Part shown: positions 35,367 to 43,597 of the stretch, piece after piece
Position numbering within the stretch: the stretch's first letter is position 1
Layout: the number at the start of each line of letters is the position of its first letter
NCBI RefSeq assembly: GCF_010119545.1
Contig: NZ_JAAEAA010000009.1
Location: forward strand, 1-64,000
DNA from: Pontibacter fetidus
GTDB lineage: Bacteria > Bacteroidota > Bacteroidia > Cytophagales > Hymenobacteraceae
Direction: 5' to 3'
Length of the DNA stretch: 64,000 nucleotides
Made by a program: the position numbers and the translations under genes
The notes under the pieces: generated by a model
Told to the model about the DNA's origin: nothing
What the model saw: only the letters and a program-made list of their open reading frames with translations
Databases searched by the model: none

Positions 35367-36128
35367 ATGGGCTTGAATAGTAAAATAAAATCTTTAATTT
35401 TTGCAGGTTGTAGTATCATTACAATCGGCTCGCTCGCAGGTTTTGCTTCATCAAGGCAAAATGAAAAAACTTGTGAAAAAGTTTCAATAAATATTGATAA
35501 TGAGTACAATAATTACTTTATTGGGGACAAAGAAATAGTTGACCTGCTTACCCGCGATGGCGAGCGCAAATTAGAAGGCATTCCTAATAAAAACATTGAC
35601 CTGAAAAACCTTGAAAAACGCATTGAAGCTAATAAATTTGTGGAAGATGCTGAAGTGTACCGAGGATTGGATGGTAATATCAAAGTACAGGTAAAACAAA
35701 ACCGGCCTATAGCTAGAATTATACAAGCAAATCAAGATGTGTATGTAGATGTAGAAGGGCATATTCTGCCCCTTTCAGAAAGATATACAGCCCGTGTAAT
35801 TCCTATCACTAAGTCAGCTCTTTTAAAACCCCTTAACCAGGAGTTTTTCCAGGACTCGACCGGCCAGGCCTACCTTTCCTTACTTCAGTTCATCGAGAAC
35901 GACGAGTTTTGGAAGGCCCAGTTAGCCCAGATGCATATAGATGGCAAGGGTAAAGTTTCGTTTCTGCCGCAGGTTGGCGACCATACCATAGAGTTTGGCA
36001 AGCCGGCAAACCCGGAGCAGAAGTTTAAGAAGCTGATGATCTTTTATAAAGAAGTGCTGCCTGTAATGGGTTGGGACAAATATAAAAGAGTGAATGTAGA
36101 GTTTGAAGATCAGATAATTTGCGAATAA
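35367..36128 (+). CDS. ftsQ: Cell division protein FtsQ
   Basis: Bitopic divisome scaffold. The 253 residues have one membrane segment at about 9-27 and a POTRA-like periplasmic part (NKNIDLKNLEKRIEANKFVEDAEVYRGLDGNIKVQVKQNRPIARI) followed by the beta domain. Conservation is low but the sequence and position fit. Codon use around 35370-35760 is more A/T-rich than in its neighbours. Confidence 0.9.
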   Translation: MGLNSKIKSLIFAGCSIITIGSLAGFASSRQNEKTCEKVSINIDNEYNNYFIGDKEIVDLLTRDGERKLEGIPNKNIDLKNLEKRIEANKFVEDAEVYRGLDGNIKVQVKQNRPIARIIQANQDVYVDVEGHILPLSERYTARVIPITKSALLKPLNQEFFQDSTGQAYLSLLQFIENDEFWKAQLAQMHIDGKGKVSFLPQVGDHTIEFGKPANPEQKFKKLMIFYKEVLPVMGWDKYKRVNVEFEDQIICE

Positions 36129-36139
36129 GATATACAGAT

Positions 36140-37447
36140 ATGCAGAACGACAAAATAGTAGTAGGCTTGGACATTGGAACAACCAAAGTTTGCGCACTTG
36201 TAGGTCGGAGAAACGAGTACGGTAAGCTGGAGATCCTGGGAATGGGGAAAGCCGCTTCTGAGGGTGTGGTACGTGGCATGGTTAGCAATATCGATAAAAC
36301 GGTAGAGGCTATTAAAAAAGCAGTACAACAGGCAGAAGCACAGGCTGACATTAACATTGGTGTTGTGAACGTTGGTATTGCCGGTCAGCATATTAAAAGC
36401 TTACAACACAATGGCAGCATTACACGTGCCGTTACAGATAACGAGATTACGGTAGAAGATGTGAACCGCCTGACCAACGACATGTACCGTCTGGTTACGC
36501 CTCCGGGCAGCGAGATCATCCATGTAATGCCGCAGGAATATAAAGTAGACTACGAAGAAGGTATCGTTGATCCGGTTGGTATGTCGGGTGTGCGCCTGGA
36601 GGGAAATTTCCATATCATCACGGCACAGTCAAACGCGATCAGCAACATCAGCAAGTGCATTTCCCGTGCCGGCCTTGTAATGGACCAGCTTATACTGGAG
36701 CCACTGGCCTCGTGCATGTCTGTATTGAGCGACGAAGAAAAAGAAGCAGGTGTAGCGCTGGTTGATATTGGTGGCGGCACAACAGATATCGCTATCTTTA
36801 AAGACAATATTATCCGCCATACGGCAGTTCTACCGTTTGGTGGTAACATCGTTACTTCCGATATAAAGCAAGGCTGTATGGTAATGCAGAACCAGGCCGA
36901 GCAACTGAAGGTTAAATTTGGTAAAGCTATTGCAGACGAAGCATCTGAAAATGAGATAGTTTCAATACCTGGCCTTAGAGACCGCACACCAAAAGAGATA
37001 TCTTTGAAAAATCTTGCTTATATTATAGAAGCAAGAATGGAAGAAATAGTAGAGTTGGTATATGCCGAGATCGTTCGTTCGGGCTATGCCAATAACCTGG
37101 CAGCTGGTATAGTTATTACCGGCGGCGGCGCACAGTTACAGAATCTGGTGCAGCTGGTAGAGTATATTTCGGGCATGGATACCCGCATCGGTTACCCGAA
37201 CGAGCATTTAGGTAAATCCAAGATCGAAGCGGTTAAGAGCCCGATGTACGCGACCAGTGTTGGTTTAGTGCTTGCCGGTTACCAGTCGCTTAACCAGCGT
37301 GGCAACGAAATTGTAACCGAAGTTCCGGAAAGAAAAGAATACCAGAAACCAGCACAGAAATCTGCTGGCAAAGAAGGCGGCGGTATCATTAATATGATCA
37401 AAGGCTTCTTATCTGACGACATAGACAACAACAAACAAAGTTATTAA
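36140..37447 (+). CDS. ftsA: Cell division protein FtsA
   Basis: Actin-like ATPase tethering FtsZ to the membrane. From ATG 36140 it has 435 residues; a TTG 21 bases upstream overlaps ftsQ and is less likely. Actin-fold motifs IVVGLDIGTTKVCALVG, LVDIGGGTTDIAI and GIVITGGGAQLQ are present. The C-terminal GGIINMIKGFLSDDI is the amphipathic membrane-targeting helix. Confidence 0.96.
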   Translation: MQNDKIVVGLDIGTTKVCALVGRRNEYGKLEILGMGKAASEGVVRGMVSNIDKTVEAIKKAVQQAEAQADINIGVVNVGIAGQHIKSLQHNGSITRAVTDNEITVEDVNRLTNDMYRLVTPPGSEIIHVMPQEYKVDYEEGIVDPVGMSGVRLEGNFHIITAQSNAISNISKCISRAGLVMDQLILEPLASCMSVLSDEEKEAGVALVDIGGGTTDIAIFKDNIIRHTAVLPFGGNIVTSDIKQGCMVMQNQAEQLKVKFGKAIADEASENEIVSIPGLRDRTPKEISLKNLAYIIEARMEEIVELVYAEIVRSGYANNLAAGIVITGGGAQLQNLVQLVEYISGMDTRIGYPNEHLGKSKIEAVKSPMYATSVGLVLAGYQSLNQRGNEIVTEVPERKEYQKPAQKSAGKEGGGIINMIKGFLSDDIDNNKQSY

Positions 37448-37473
37448 CCCATAACAGAGCAGGAGAAATTAGC

Positions 37474-39021
37474 ATGAGCATGTACACTTTCGACTTACCG
37501 TCAAGCAGTAAGTCTATCATTAAGGTGATTGGTGTCGGGGGCGGTGGAAGCAACGCTGTGAACCATATGTATAACCAGGGCATTAAAGATGTTGAGTTTA
37601 TCATATGTAATACCGATGCGCAAGCCCTTAAAAGCAGCAGCGTTCCTACAAGACTTGCCCTTGGTCAAAACCTGACAGAAGGTCTTGGAGCCGGTGCGAA
37701 CCCTGAAAAAGGCAAACAGGCCGCTCTTGAAAGCAAAGAAGAAATCCGCGAAATGCTAAGTAACGATACCAAAATGGTATTTATTACAGCTGGTATGGGC
37801 GGTGGTACCGGTACTGGTGCAGCTCCTGTAATTGCTAAAGTGGCAAAAGAGCTTGGCATCCTTACAGTAGGCATCGTTACAGCGCCTTTCGGTTTCGAAG
37901 GCCGTAAGAAAAAGCAAGCTGCCGAAGATGGCGTTAGAGAACTAAGCGAAAACTGCGACACGATCCTGGTGATCCTGAATGACAAGCTTCGTGAGATGTT
38001 CGGTAACCTGACCATTCGTGAAGCCTTTGCAAAAGCAGATAACGTATTAACCACAGCTGCTAAATCTATAGCTGAGATTATTACAGTTACAGCGGAAGTA
38101 AACGTTGACTTTGAAGACGTTAAGACGGTAATGAAAGACTCTGGTGCCGCAGTGATGGGTTCTGCGATAACAGAAGGCGAAGGCCGTGCGCTGCGTGCTG
38201 CTGAAGAATCTCTTTCATCTCCGCTATTGAACAACACTGACATTCATGGTGCTCAAAAGATCCTTCTTTCAATTATGTCTGGTGAGCAGGCAGAACTTGA
38301 AATGGATGAACTGACTGAGATTACAGAATACATACAGGAAAAAGCCGGCCAAGACGCTGAAGTTATCTTCGGTCATGGTATCGATTCTTCACTGGGTCAG
38401 AGCATCAGGGTTACAGTTATTGCAACAGGTTTTGCCGGCAACACAGATAACCTGATGGAACCAAAAAAGACGGTATTTGACCTGAACAGCCAAAAAAAAA
38501 TTGAAGTAGAGCCAGTTAAGCCAGAGGTAGTAGAAGTAACTACATTTGTACCTAAGCAGGTGGTAGCTCCGGCACCAGTTCCTGTGGCACAGGCACCGGC
38601 GCCAGCTCCAATACCGGCTCCTGTTCACATTCCTGCGCCGGCCCCGCACTACGAGGCAGTACGCAAACCAATTGAGCAGCCTCAGCCAAACCGTATCGTA
38701 TTTGATCTGGGATCGGTTGAGACTACAGCAAACGAGAGCTTTTACGCACCGCAGGCAGATGCCCGTGCTGCACGTGAGCTGGAAGAACGTGAACTGATGA
38801 AGCGCAGACAGGAAGAGCGTCGTGAGCGCCTTCGCAGACTGAGCTCAGAGATCACTTCAGAAGCTATAAAAGAGAAACTGGAAGTACCTGCATATCTTCG
38901 TCGTAATGTAGCCCTGGAGTCTGTGGCACATTCTTCTGAGCGTAATATTTCCCGTTTCAACTTAAATGATGACAATGAGATATTAGGCGACAATCGTTTC
39001 CTGCACGATAACGTTGACTAA
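37474..39021 (+). CDS. ftsZ: Cell division GTPase FtsZ
   Basis: Tubulin-like GTPase that forms the division ring. The 515 residues comprise the GTPase core with the tubulin signature GGGTGTGAAP, a Pro/Ala-rich linker near 355-400 (PAPVPVAQAPAPAPIPAPVH), an Arg-rich stretch, and the conserved C-terminal peptide EVPAYLRR near 469-476. About 40 residues follow that peptide, ending RFNLNDDNEILGDNRFLHDNVD, whereas E. coli FtsZ ends almost at it. Confidence 0.97.
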   Translation: MSMYTFDLPSSSKSIIKVIGVGGGGSNAVNHMYNQGIKDVEFIICNTDAQALKSSSVPTRLALGQNLTEGLGAGANPEKGKQAALESKEEIREMLSNDTKMVFITAGMGGGTGTGAAPVIAKVAKELGILTVGIVTAPFGFEGRKKKQAAEDGVRELSENCDTILVILNDKLREMFGNLTIREAFAKADNVLTTAAKSIAEIITVTAEVNVDFEDVKTVMKDSGAAVMGSAITEGEGRALRAAEESLSSPLLNNTDIHGAQKILLSIMSGEQAELEMDELTEITEYIQEKAGQDAEVIFGHGIDSSLGQSIRVTVIATGFAGNTDNLMEPKKTVFDLNSQKKIEVEPVKPEVVEVTTFVPKQVVAPAPVPVAQAPAPAPIPAPVHIPAPAPHYEAVRKPIEQPQPNRIVFDLGSVETTANESFYAPQADARAARELEERELMKRRQEERRERLRRLSSEITSEAIKEKLEVPAYLRRNVALESVAHSSERNISRFNLNDDNEILGDNRFLHDNVD

Positions 39022-39029
39022 GCATTTTC

Positions 39030-39083
39030 AACTATAAAACAGAAAGGGCTTCCGATTTCGGAAGCCCTTTCTGTTTTATAGTT
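39030..39083. terminator. Strong terminator closing the dcw cluster
   Basis: Perfect stem of about 25 bp (39030-39055 with 58-83), containing AGAAAGGGCTTCCGA and its complement. The outermost bases of the stem are AACTATA/TATAGTT. Confidence 0.93.
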
Positions 39084-39197
39084 TGTTTCTGGTAGTTCTA
39101 AAACTCCGAGAAATGTTGAGCAAACGACAAAAACTATAGTTTAAAGTGCGCAGCAGTCCGAGTAAAGTACATGCTATAGTTGATGCCAGCCTGTGTA

Positions 39198-39722
39198 TTA
39201 GAAGCTGAGAAATTGCGTTACGTGCAGTTCTAGTAGCTCCTGGTATAGTTTATTAGTTAGTTGGGTGCCATCAAAGTTCTTTTCGATGTGGGCCAGTTTA
39301 AGGCGCATAGCCATCACATGCATGCCCAGGTAATTCAATACATCAGAGAGATGGCTAAGTGCCGGTCCACTGCCCTGCATGCCCGACGATAAGCCGATCA
39401 AAGCGCCCTTTTTATTCCTGAACGTGTTCGGATACTCCAGCCCATCAATAAACGCCTTTAGTACACCCGGGAAAGACGAATTATACTCCGGAACGACAAA
39501 CACAAACTTATCGGAAGTAGCGATCATACCTGCCAGCTTATTGAATTCCGCATTTTTTCCGGTATTGTCGTAAAGGGCAGAAACCGTGAAATCAGCAGGA
39601 AGCTTGGCCAGGTCAAGTATCTGGTAAGGTACGCCGTGTTGCTGTAAAAGCGCAGCATACAGGTTAACTATAGCTATACTATTCGATTCAGGCCTGTTAG
39701 TACCTGAAATTAGTGTGATCAT
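39198..39722 (-). CDS. NAD(P)H-dependent FMN reductase
   Basis: Flavodoxin-like oxidoreductase of the SsuE/YieF group. The 174 residues have the FMN phosphate loop SGTNRPESNS near 5-15, FVVPEYNSSFPGVLKAFIDGLE and the SSGMQGSGPALSHL block. The electron acceptor is unknown. It stands alone between the dcw terminator and the sdh terminator. Confidence 0.88.
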   Translation of the reverse strand: MITLISGTNRPESNSIAIVNLYAALLQQHGVPYQILDLAKLPADFTVSALYDNTGKNAEFNKLAGMIATSDKFVFVVPEYNSSFPGVLKAFIDGLEYPNTFRNKKGALIGLSSGMQGSGPALSHLSDVLNYLGMHVMAMRLKLAHIEKNFDGTQLTNKLYQELLELHVTQFLSF

Positions 39723-39816
39723 ATAAAAGGCATTAGTTACTTCTTTAACAGGGTAGCGGAAGTAAAGTTATAATTTAGATAATAGTCAGCAATATAAAGT
39801 ACAAAGTGCCTTAAAA

Positions 39817-39858
39817 CAAAAAGGGCGGAACATTGCTGCCCCGCCCTTTTATTGTGTT
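39817..39858 (-). terminator. Terminator after sdhB
   Basis: Stem AAAAGGGCGG/CCGCCCTTTT with a 12-nt loop just downstream of the sdhB stop; T-rich on minus (TTTTGTTTTAAGG). Confidence 0.8.
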
Positions 39859-39865
39859 TAAGCAG

Positions 39866-40651
39866 TTAAGCTACATGTTCGGAAGTGGCTTTTGCTGAAA
39901 GGTACTCTCTGTTCATGATAGCAATGTTTTCCAGAGAAATACCAACCGGGCACTCGGCTGCACAGGCACCGGTATTAGAGCAGGCACCAAAGCCTTCTAT
40001 ATCCATTTGTGCAACCATGTTTTCTACGCGTGTTTTAGCCTCTACTTTACCTTGTGGCAACATAGCCAGCTGGGATACCTTAGCAGATACAAACAGCATA
40101 GCAGACGCATTTTTACAAGCTGCCACGCAGGCACCACAACCAATACAGGTTGCTGCATCAAACGCTTTATCAGCTATAGACTTTCCGATCGGGATAGCGT
40201 TCGCATCTGGTACGCCACCTGTGTTGATAGACACATAACCACCTGCCTGCTGAATACGGTCGAATGCCGAACGATCCACCACAAGGTCTTTATGCACCGG
40301 GAAAGCAGCTGCTCTCCAGGGCTCTATAGTTATCGTATCGCCGTCGTTAAAGTGGCGCATGTGTAACTGGCATGTAGTTGTACCACGCTCTGGCCCATGC
40401 GGACGACCGTTTATGTACAAGCTGCACATACCGCAGATACCTTCACGGCAATCGTGGTCGAAAGCGATCGGGTCCTGGCCGCTACGCAGCAGGTCTTCGT
40501 TCAGTACATCCAGCATTTCCAGGAACGACATGTCCGGGGAAATGCCTTTTACAGGGTATGTTACCATAGCACCTGCGGTTTCTCTATTTTTTTGGCGCCA
40601 AACCTTTAGTGTCAGGTCCATTGGTTTAGCATTTGGATTACTTCCAGCCAT
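39866..40651 (-). CDS. sdhB: Succinate dehydrogenase iron-sulfur subunit
   Basis: Carries electrons from SdhA to the quinone site. The 261 residues hold the 2Fe-2S cluster ([12 protein letters not shown] with a later Cys in TTCQLH), and two ferredoxin-like groups, [11 protein letters not shown] and [12 protein letters not shown], for the 4Fe-4S and 3Fe-4S centres. Third gene of sdhCAB. Confidence 0.96.
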   Translation of the reverse strand: MAGSNPNAKPMDLTLKVWRQKNRETAGAMVTYPVKGISPDMSFLEMLDVLNEDLLRSGQDPIAFDHDCREGICGMCSLYINGRPHGPERGTTTCQLHMRHFNDGDTITIEPWRAAAFPVHKDLVVDRSAFDRIQQAGGYVSINTGGVPDANAIPIGKSIADKAFDAATCIGCGACVAACKNASAMLFVSAKVSQLAMLPQGKVEAKTRVENMVAQMDIEGFGACSNTGACAAECPVGISLENIAIMNREYLSAKATSEHVA

Positions 40652-40744
40652 CTTTTTATTAATTACGAATTAAGAATTATAAATTAAGAATTATGATTCG
40701 TCAGCTAATAGACTCATTCCTCATTCTTAATTATTAATTATTCA
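40652..40744. repeat. AT-rich inverted repeat between sdhA and sdhB
   Basis: Tandem AATTAAGAATT-type units on one side and their complements on the other, spaced by about 30 bases. Similar to the paaA-paaB gap. Confidence 0.5.
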
Positions 40745-42679
40745 TTATTTGTAGCTACGCTGTGTTAGCTTCACGTTCTCGAACTTCAGATCTTCTTTAT
40801 GAAGAATGGCATCGTTGCCTACACCTGTAAACTCCCAGGCAGCTACATATGCGTAGTTCTCATCGTCGCGCAGGGCTTCGTTCTCAGGCGTCTGGTATTC
40901 CTCACGGAAGTGACCACCACATGACTCATTTCTGTTCAGGGCATCATCTACCATCAGTTCACCAAGCTCCAGGAAGTCAGCAACACGGTTTGCCTTCTCT
41001 AGCGTGATGTTGAGTTCTTCGTTCACACCAACAACTTTCACATCTCTCCAGAACTCATCGCGCAGCTTACGGATCTCCTGTTTTGCAAACTTCAGACCTT
41101 CAGCGTTACGGGCCATACCGCAGTAATCCCACATCAGCAAACCAAGCGCCTTATGGAAATCATCCACTGTACGGGTACCGTTTATTGAAAGCAGCTGGTT
41201 GTTTTTAGCGATAACAGCCTGCTCCGCTTCTTTAAAGGCAGGGTGGTCCGTAGTTACTTTCGTAGTTGGGTTCTGTGCCAGGTAATCGCCTATAGTGTAA
41301 GGTATAACGAAATAACCATCAGCCAGACCTTGCATCAGGGCAGAAGCACCTAAGCGGTTTGCACCGTGGTCAGAGAAGTTACACTCACCTGTAGCATATA
41401 AACCAGGGATGTTAGTCATCAGGTTATAGTCTACCCAAAGGCCACCCATGGTATAGTGTACAGCCGGGTAAATACGCATCGGGTTTTCGTACGGATTCTC
41501 GTCTGTAATCTTCGCATACATATCAAACAGGTTGCCATACTTAGCTGCAATAGCAGGCTGGCCTTCACGCTTGATCGCATCTGCAAAGTCAAGGAATACA
41601 GCCAGGCCGGATGCACCAACACCACGTCCTTCGTCGCACATCAGTTTGGCGTTACGGGAAGCCACGTCGCGCGGAACCAGGTTACCAAATGCTGGGTATT
41701 TACGCTCCAGGTAGTAATCTCTGTCTTCTTCTTTAATATCCTGAACTCTGATCTCACCTTTACGCAGGCGCTGAGCAATCTCAACAGTCTTAGGTACCCA
41801 AACGCGGCCATCGTTACGAAGCGACTCAGACATCAGCGTCAGCTTAGACTGGTAATCGCCTGATACTGGGATACAGGTAGGGTGGATCTGGGTAAAGCAA
41901 GGGTTCGCGAACAAAGCACCTTTCTTGTGTGCTCTCCAGGCTGCCGTTGCGTTAGAGCCCATCGCGTTAGTAGAAAGGAAGAATACGTTACCGTAACCAC
42001 CTGTTGCCAATACTACTGCGTGCGCACTATGCGATTCGATCTTACCTGTAACCAGGTTACGAACAACTATACCACGTGCTTTGCCATCCACCATTACCAG
42101 GTCCAGCATTTCAGTACGTGGGTACATTTTTACTTTACCATAAGCAATCTGGCGGTTAAGGGCTGAGTAAGCACCTAACAACAGCTGCTGTCCGGTCTGG
42201 CCACGGGCGTAGAACGTACGTGATACCTGCGCACCACCAAACGAACGGTTAGCCAGCAAGCCACCATATTCACGGGCAAACGGAACACCCTGCGCCACGC
42301 ACTGGTCGATAATGTTAACTGATACCTGAGCCAGACGGTATACGTTAGCTTCACGTGCGCGGTAGTCACCACCTTTAATGGTATCGTAGAACAAACGGAA
42401 AACAGAGTCACCGTCGTTCTGGTAGTTTTTAGCGGCATTTATACCACCCTGTGCTGCAATAGAGTGTGCACGGCGTGGAGAATCCTGGAAGCAGAAAGCC
42501 TTTACGTTATAGCCAAGCTCGCCCAGAGTTGCAGCAGCAGATGCACCGGCAAGGCCAGTACCTACTACAATTACATCGTATTTACGCTTGTTAGCCGGGT
42601 TAACCAGCTTCACATTAAATTTATGCTTGTCCCATTTCTCAGCCAATGGCCCTTCAGGGATTTTAGAATCTAATATCAT
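40745..42679 (-). CDS. sdhA: Succinate dehydrogenase flavoprotein subunit
   Basis: Oxidises succinate to fumarate with covalently bound FAD. The 644 residues have the dinucleotide fold [24 protein letters not shown], the FAD-attachment region [16 protein letters not shown], and the active-site blocks HPTCIPVSG and MGGLWVDYN. The length and the single-cytochrome partner fit the type B enzyme of Bacteroidota. Confidence 0.97.
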   Translation of the reverse strand: MILDSKIPEGPLAEKWDKHKFNVKLVNPANKRKYDVIVVGTGLAGASAAATLGELGYNVKAFCFQDSPRRAHSIAAQGGINAAKNYQNDGDSVFRLFYDTIKGGDYRAREANVYRLAQVSVNIIDQCVAQGVPFAREYGGLLANRSFGGAQVSRTFYARGQTGQQLLLGAYSALNRQIAYGKVKMYPRTEMLDLVMVDGKARGIVVRNLVTGKIESHSAHAVVLATGGYGNVFFLSTNAMGSNATAAWRAHKKGALFANPCFTQIHPTCIPVSGDYQSKLTLMSESLRNDGRVWVPKTVEIAQRLRKGEIRVQDIKEEDRDYYLERKYPAFGNLVPRDVASRNAKLMCDEGRGVGASGLAVFLDFADAIKREGQPAIAAKYGNLFDMYAKITDENPYENPMRIYPAVHYTMGGLWVDYNLMTNIPGLYATGECNFSDHGANRLGASALMQGLADGYFVIPYTIGDYLAQNPTTKVTTDHPAFKEAEQAVIAKNNQLLSINGTRTVDDFHKALGLLMWDYCGMARNAEGLKFAKQEIRKLRDEFWRDVKVVGVNEELNITLEKANRVADFLELGELMVDDALNRNESCGGHFREEYQTPENEALRDDENYAYVAAWEFTGVGNDAILHKEDLKFENVKLTQRSYK

Positions 42680-42700
42680 ATCAACTATAGAATCTGGATG

Positions 42701-43375
42701 TTACACGAAGAAAAAGAAGTAAAGCGGGATAGCTGCAAAGCCAAGGCAGATCAAAACTGAAAATGCGTAGCCGAACTTCTGGATAAATGGTGTGTACTTT
42801 TTGTGCGTCAGGCCCAGCGACTGGAACGCGCTTTGGAAACCGTGGATCAGGTGATAGGCTAGAGCAATCATGGAGATAACATATAGACCTACATAGATCG
42901 GGTTTTTGAAGGCAAGAACTACTTCGCTGTACAGGTTCAGGTACTCTGCGTTCGGAACACCTTCTAATCCGCCGAAACGGGCTGGAACGAAGAAATTCCA
43001 GAGGTGTACCAGCAGGAACACAAGGATAATGGTGCCCAGTAAACCCATGTTTCTAGATGACCAGGTACTGTTCTGCTCAGGATGGCTGTTAGCGTAACCC
43101 ACAGGGCGAGCGGCTTTGTTGCGGCGCGTAAGCACGATGGCATCATAAATATGGAACAGGAAGCCTGCCACTAATACGAACTCCATGGTACGGATAATCG
43201 GGTTGTTTGCCATGAAATGCGAATAGATGTTAAAAGCCTCGCCGCCATCCTGTCTGAATAAGGTCAGGTTACCTACCAGGTGGACCACCAGGAAGGAGCA
43301 GAGGAAAAGACCCGTGATCGACATGATGATCTTGCGTCCGATTGTACTGGAAAACGTTTTAGTAAACCAATTCAT
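42701..43375 (-). CDS. sdhC: Succinate dehydrogenase cytochrome b subunit (type B)
   Basis: Di-haem membrane anchor passing electrons to menaquinone. The 224 residues have five membrane segments and His residues in LVVHLVGNL, MEFVLVAGFLFHIYDA, LLVHLWNFF and YHLIHGFQSAFQSLG that fit haem ligands. First gene of sdhCAB, preceded by a consensus promoter. Menaquinone use agrees with menB in the window. Confidence 0.94.
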   Translation of the reverse strand: MNWFTKTFSSTIGRKIIMSITGLFLCSFLVVHLVGNLTLFRQDGGEAFNIYSHFMANNPIIRTMEFVLVAGFLFHIYDAIVLTRRNKAARPVGYANSHPEQNSTWSSRNMGLLGTIILVFLLVHLWNFFVPARFGGLEGVPNAEYLNLYSEVVLAFKNPIYVGLYVISMIALAYHLIHGFQSAFQSLGLTHKKYTPFIQKFGYAFSVLICLGFAAIPLYFFFFV

Positions 43376-43416
43376 CTGTATTTGTTAAAGGTTAAGTTAA
43401 TAAGCTTTTTAATTCT

Positions 43417-43447
43417 CAAAGGTACATGCGCACCTTATATAAAACAA
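43417..43447 (-). promoter_or_regulatory. sdhCAB promoter
   Basis: TTG (43445-43447), 20-nt spacer, TACCTTTG (43417-43424) on minus; leader of about 36 bases before the sdhC ATG. Confidence 0.8.
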
Positions 43448-43567
43448 TCTAAATATCGTATTTTGAACAAATCTAAATAGCAATGCGTAGGACAGATTAT
43501 CTTACCTTATTAACCCGCAGTTTCACCTTTTGTTGACAATAAAAAGTGAAATTTTAAGTTAAAGTTA

Positions 43568-43575
43568 TACCTTTG
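43568..43575 (+). promoter_or_regulatory. Probable -7 box for the T9SS cargo gene
   Basis: TACCTTTG, 22 bases before the ATG. The expected -33 position reads GTG instead of TTG. Confidence 0.5.
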
Positions 43576-43597
43576 TTTACCGCCTAACCCTACCTAT

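Noticed and set aside
36550..36987. 145-codon open frame antisense to ftsA
   Set aside because: Shadow of ftsA on the other strand; no start context or domain.
37665..38243. 192-codon open frame antisense to ftsZ
   Set aside because: It mirrors ftsZ codons, has low-complexity Ser/Ala/Pro content and no recognisable motif.
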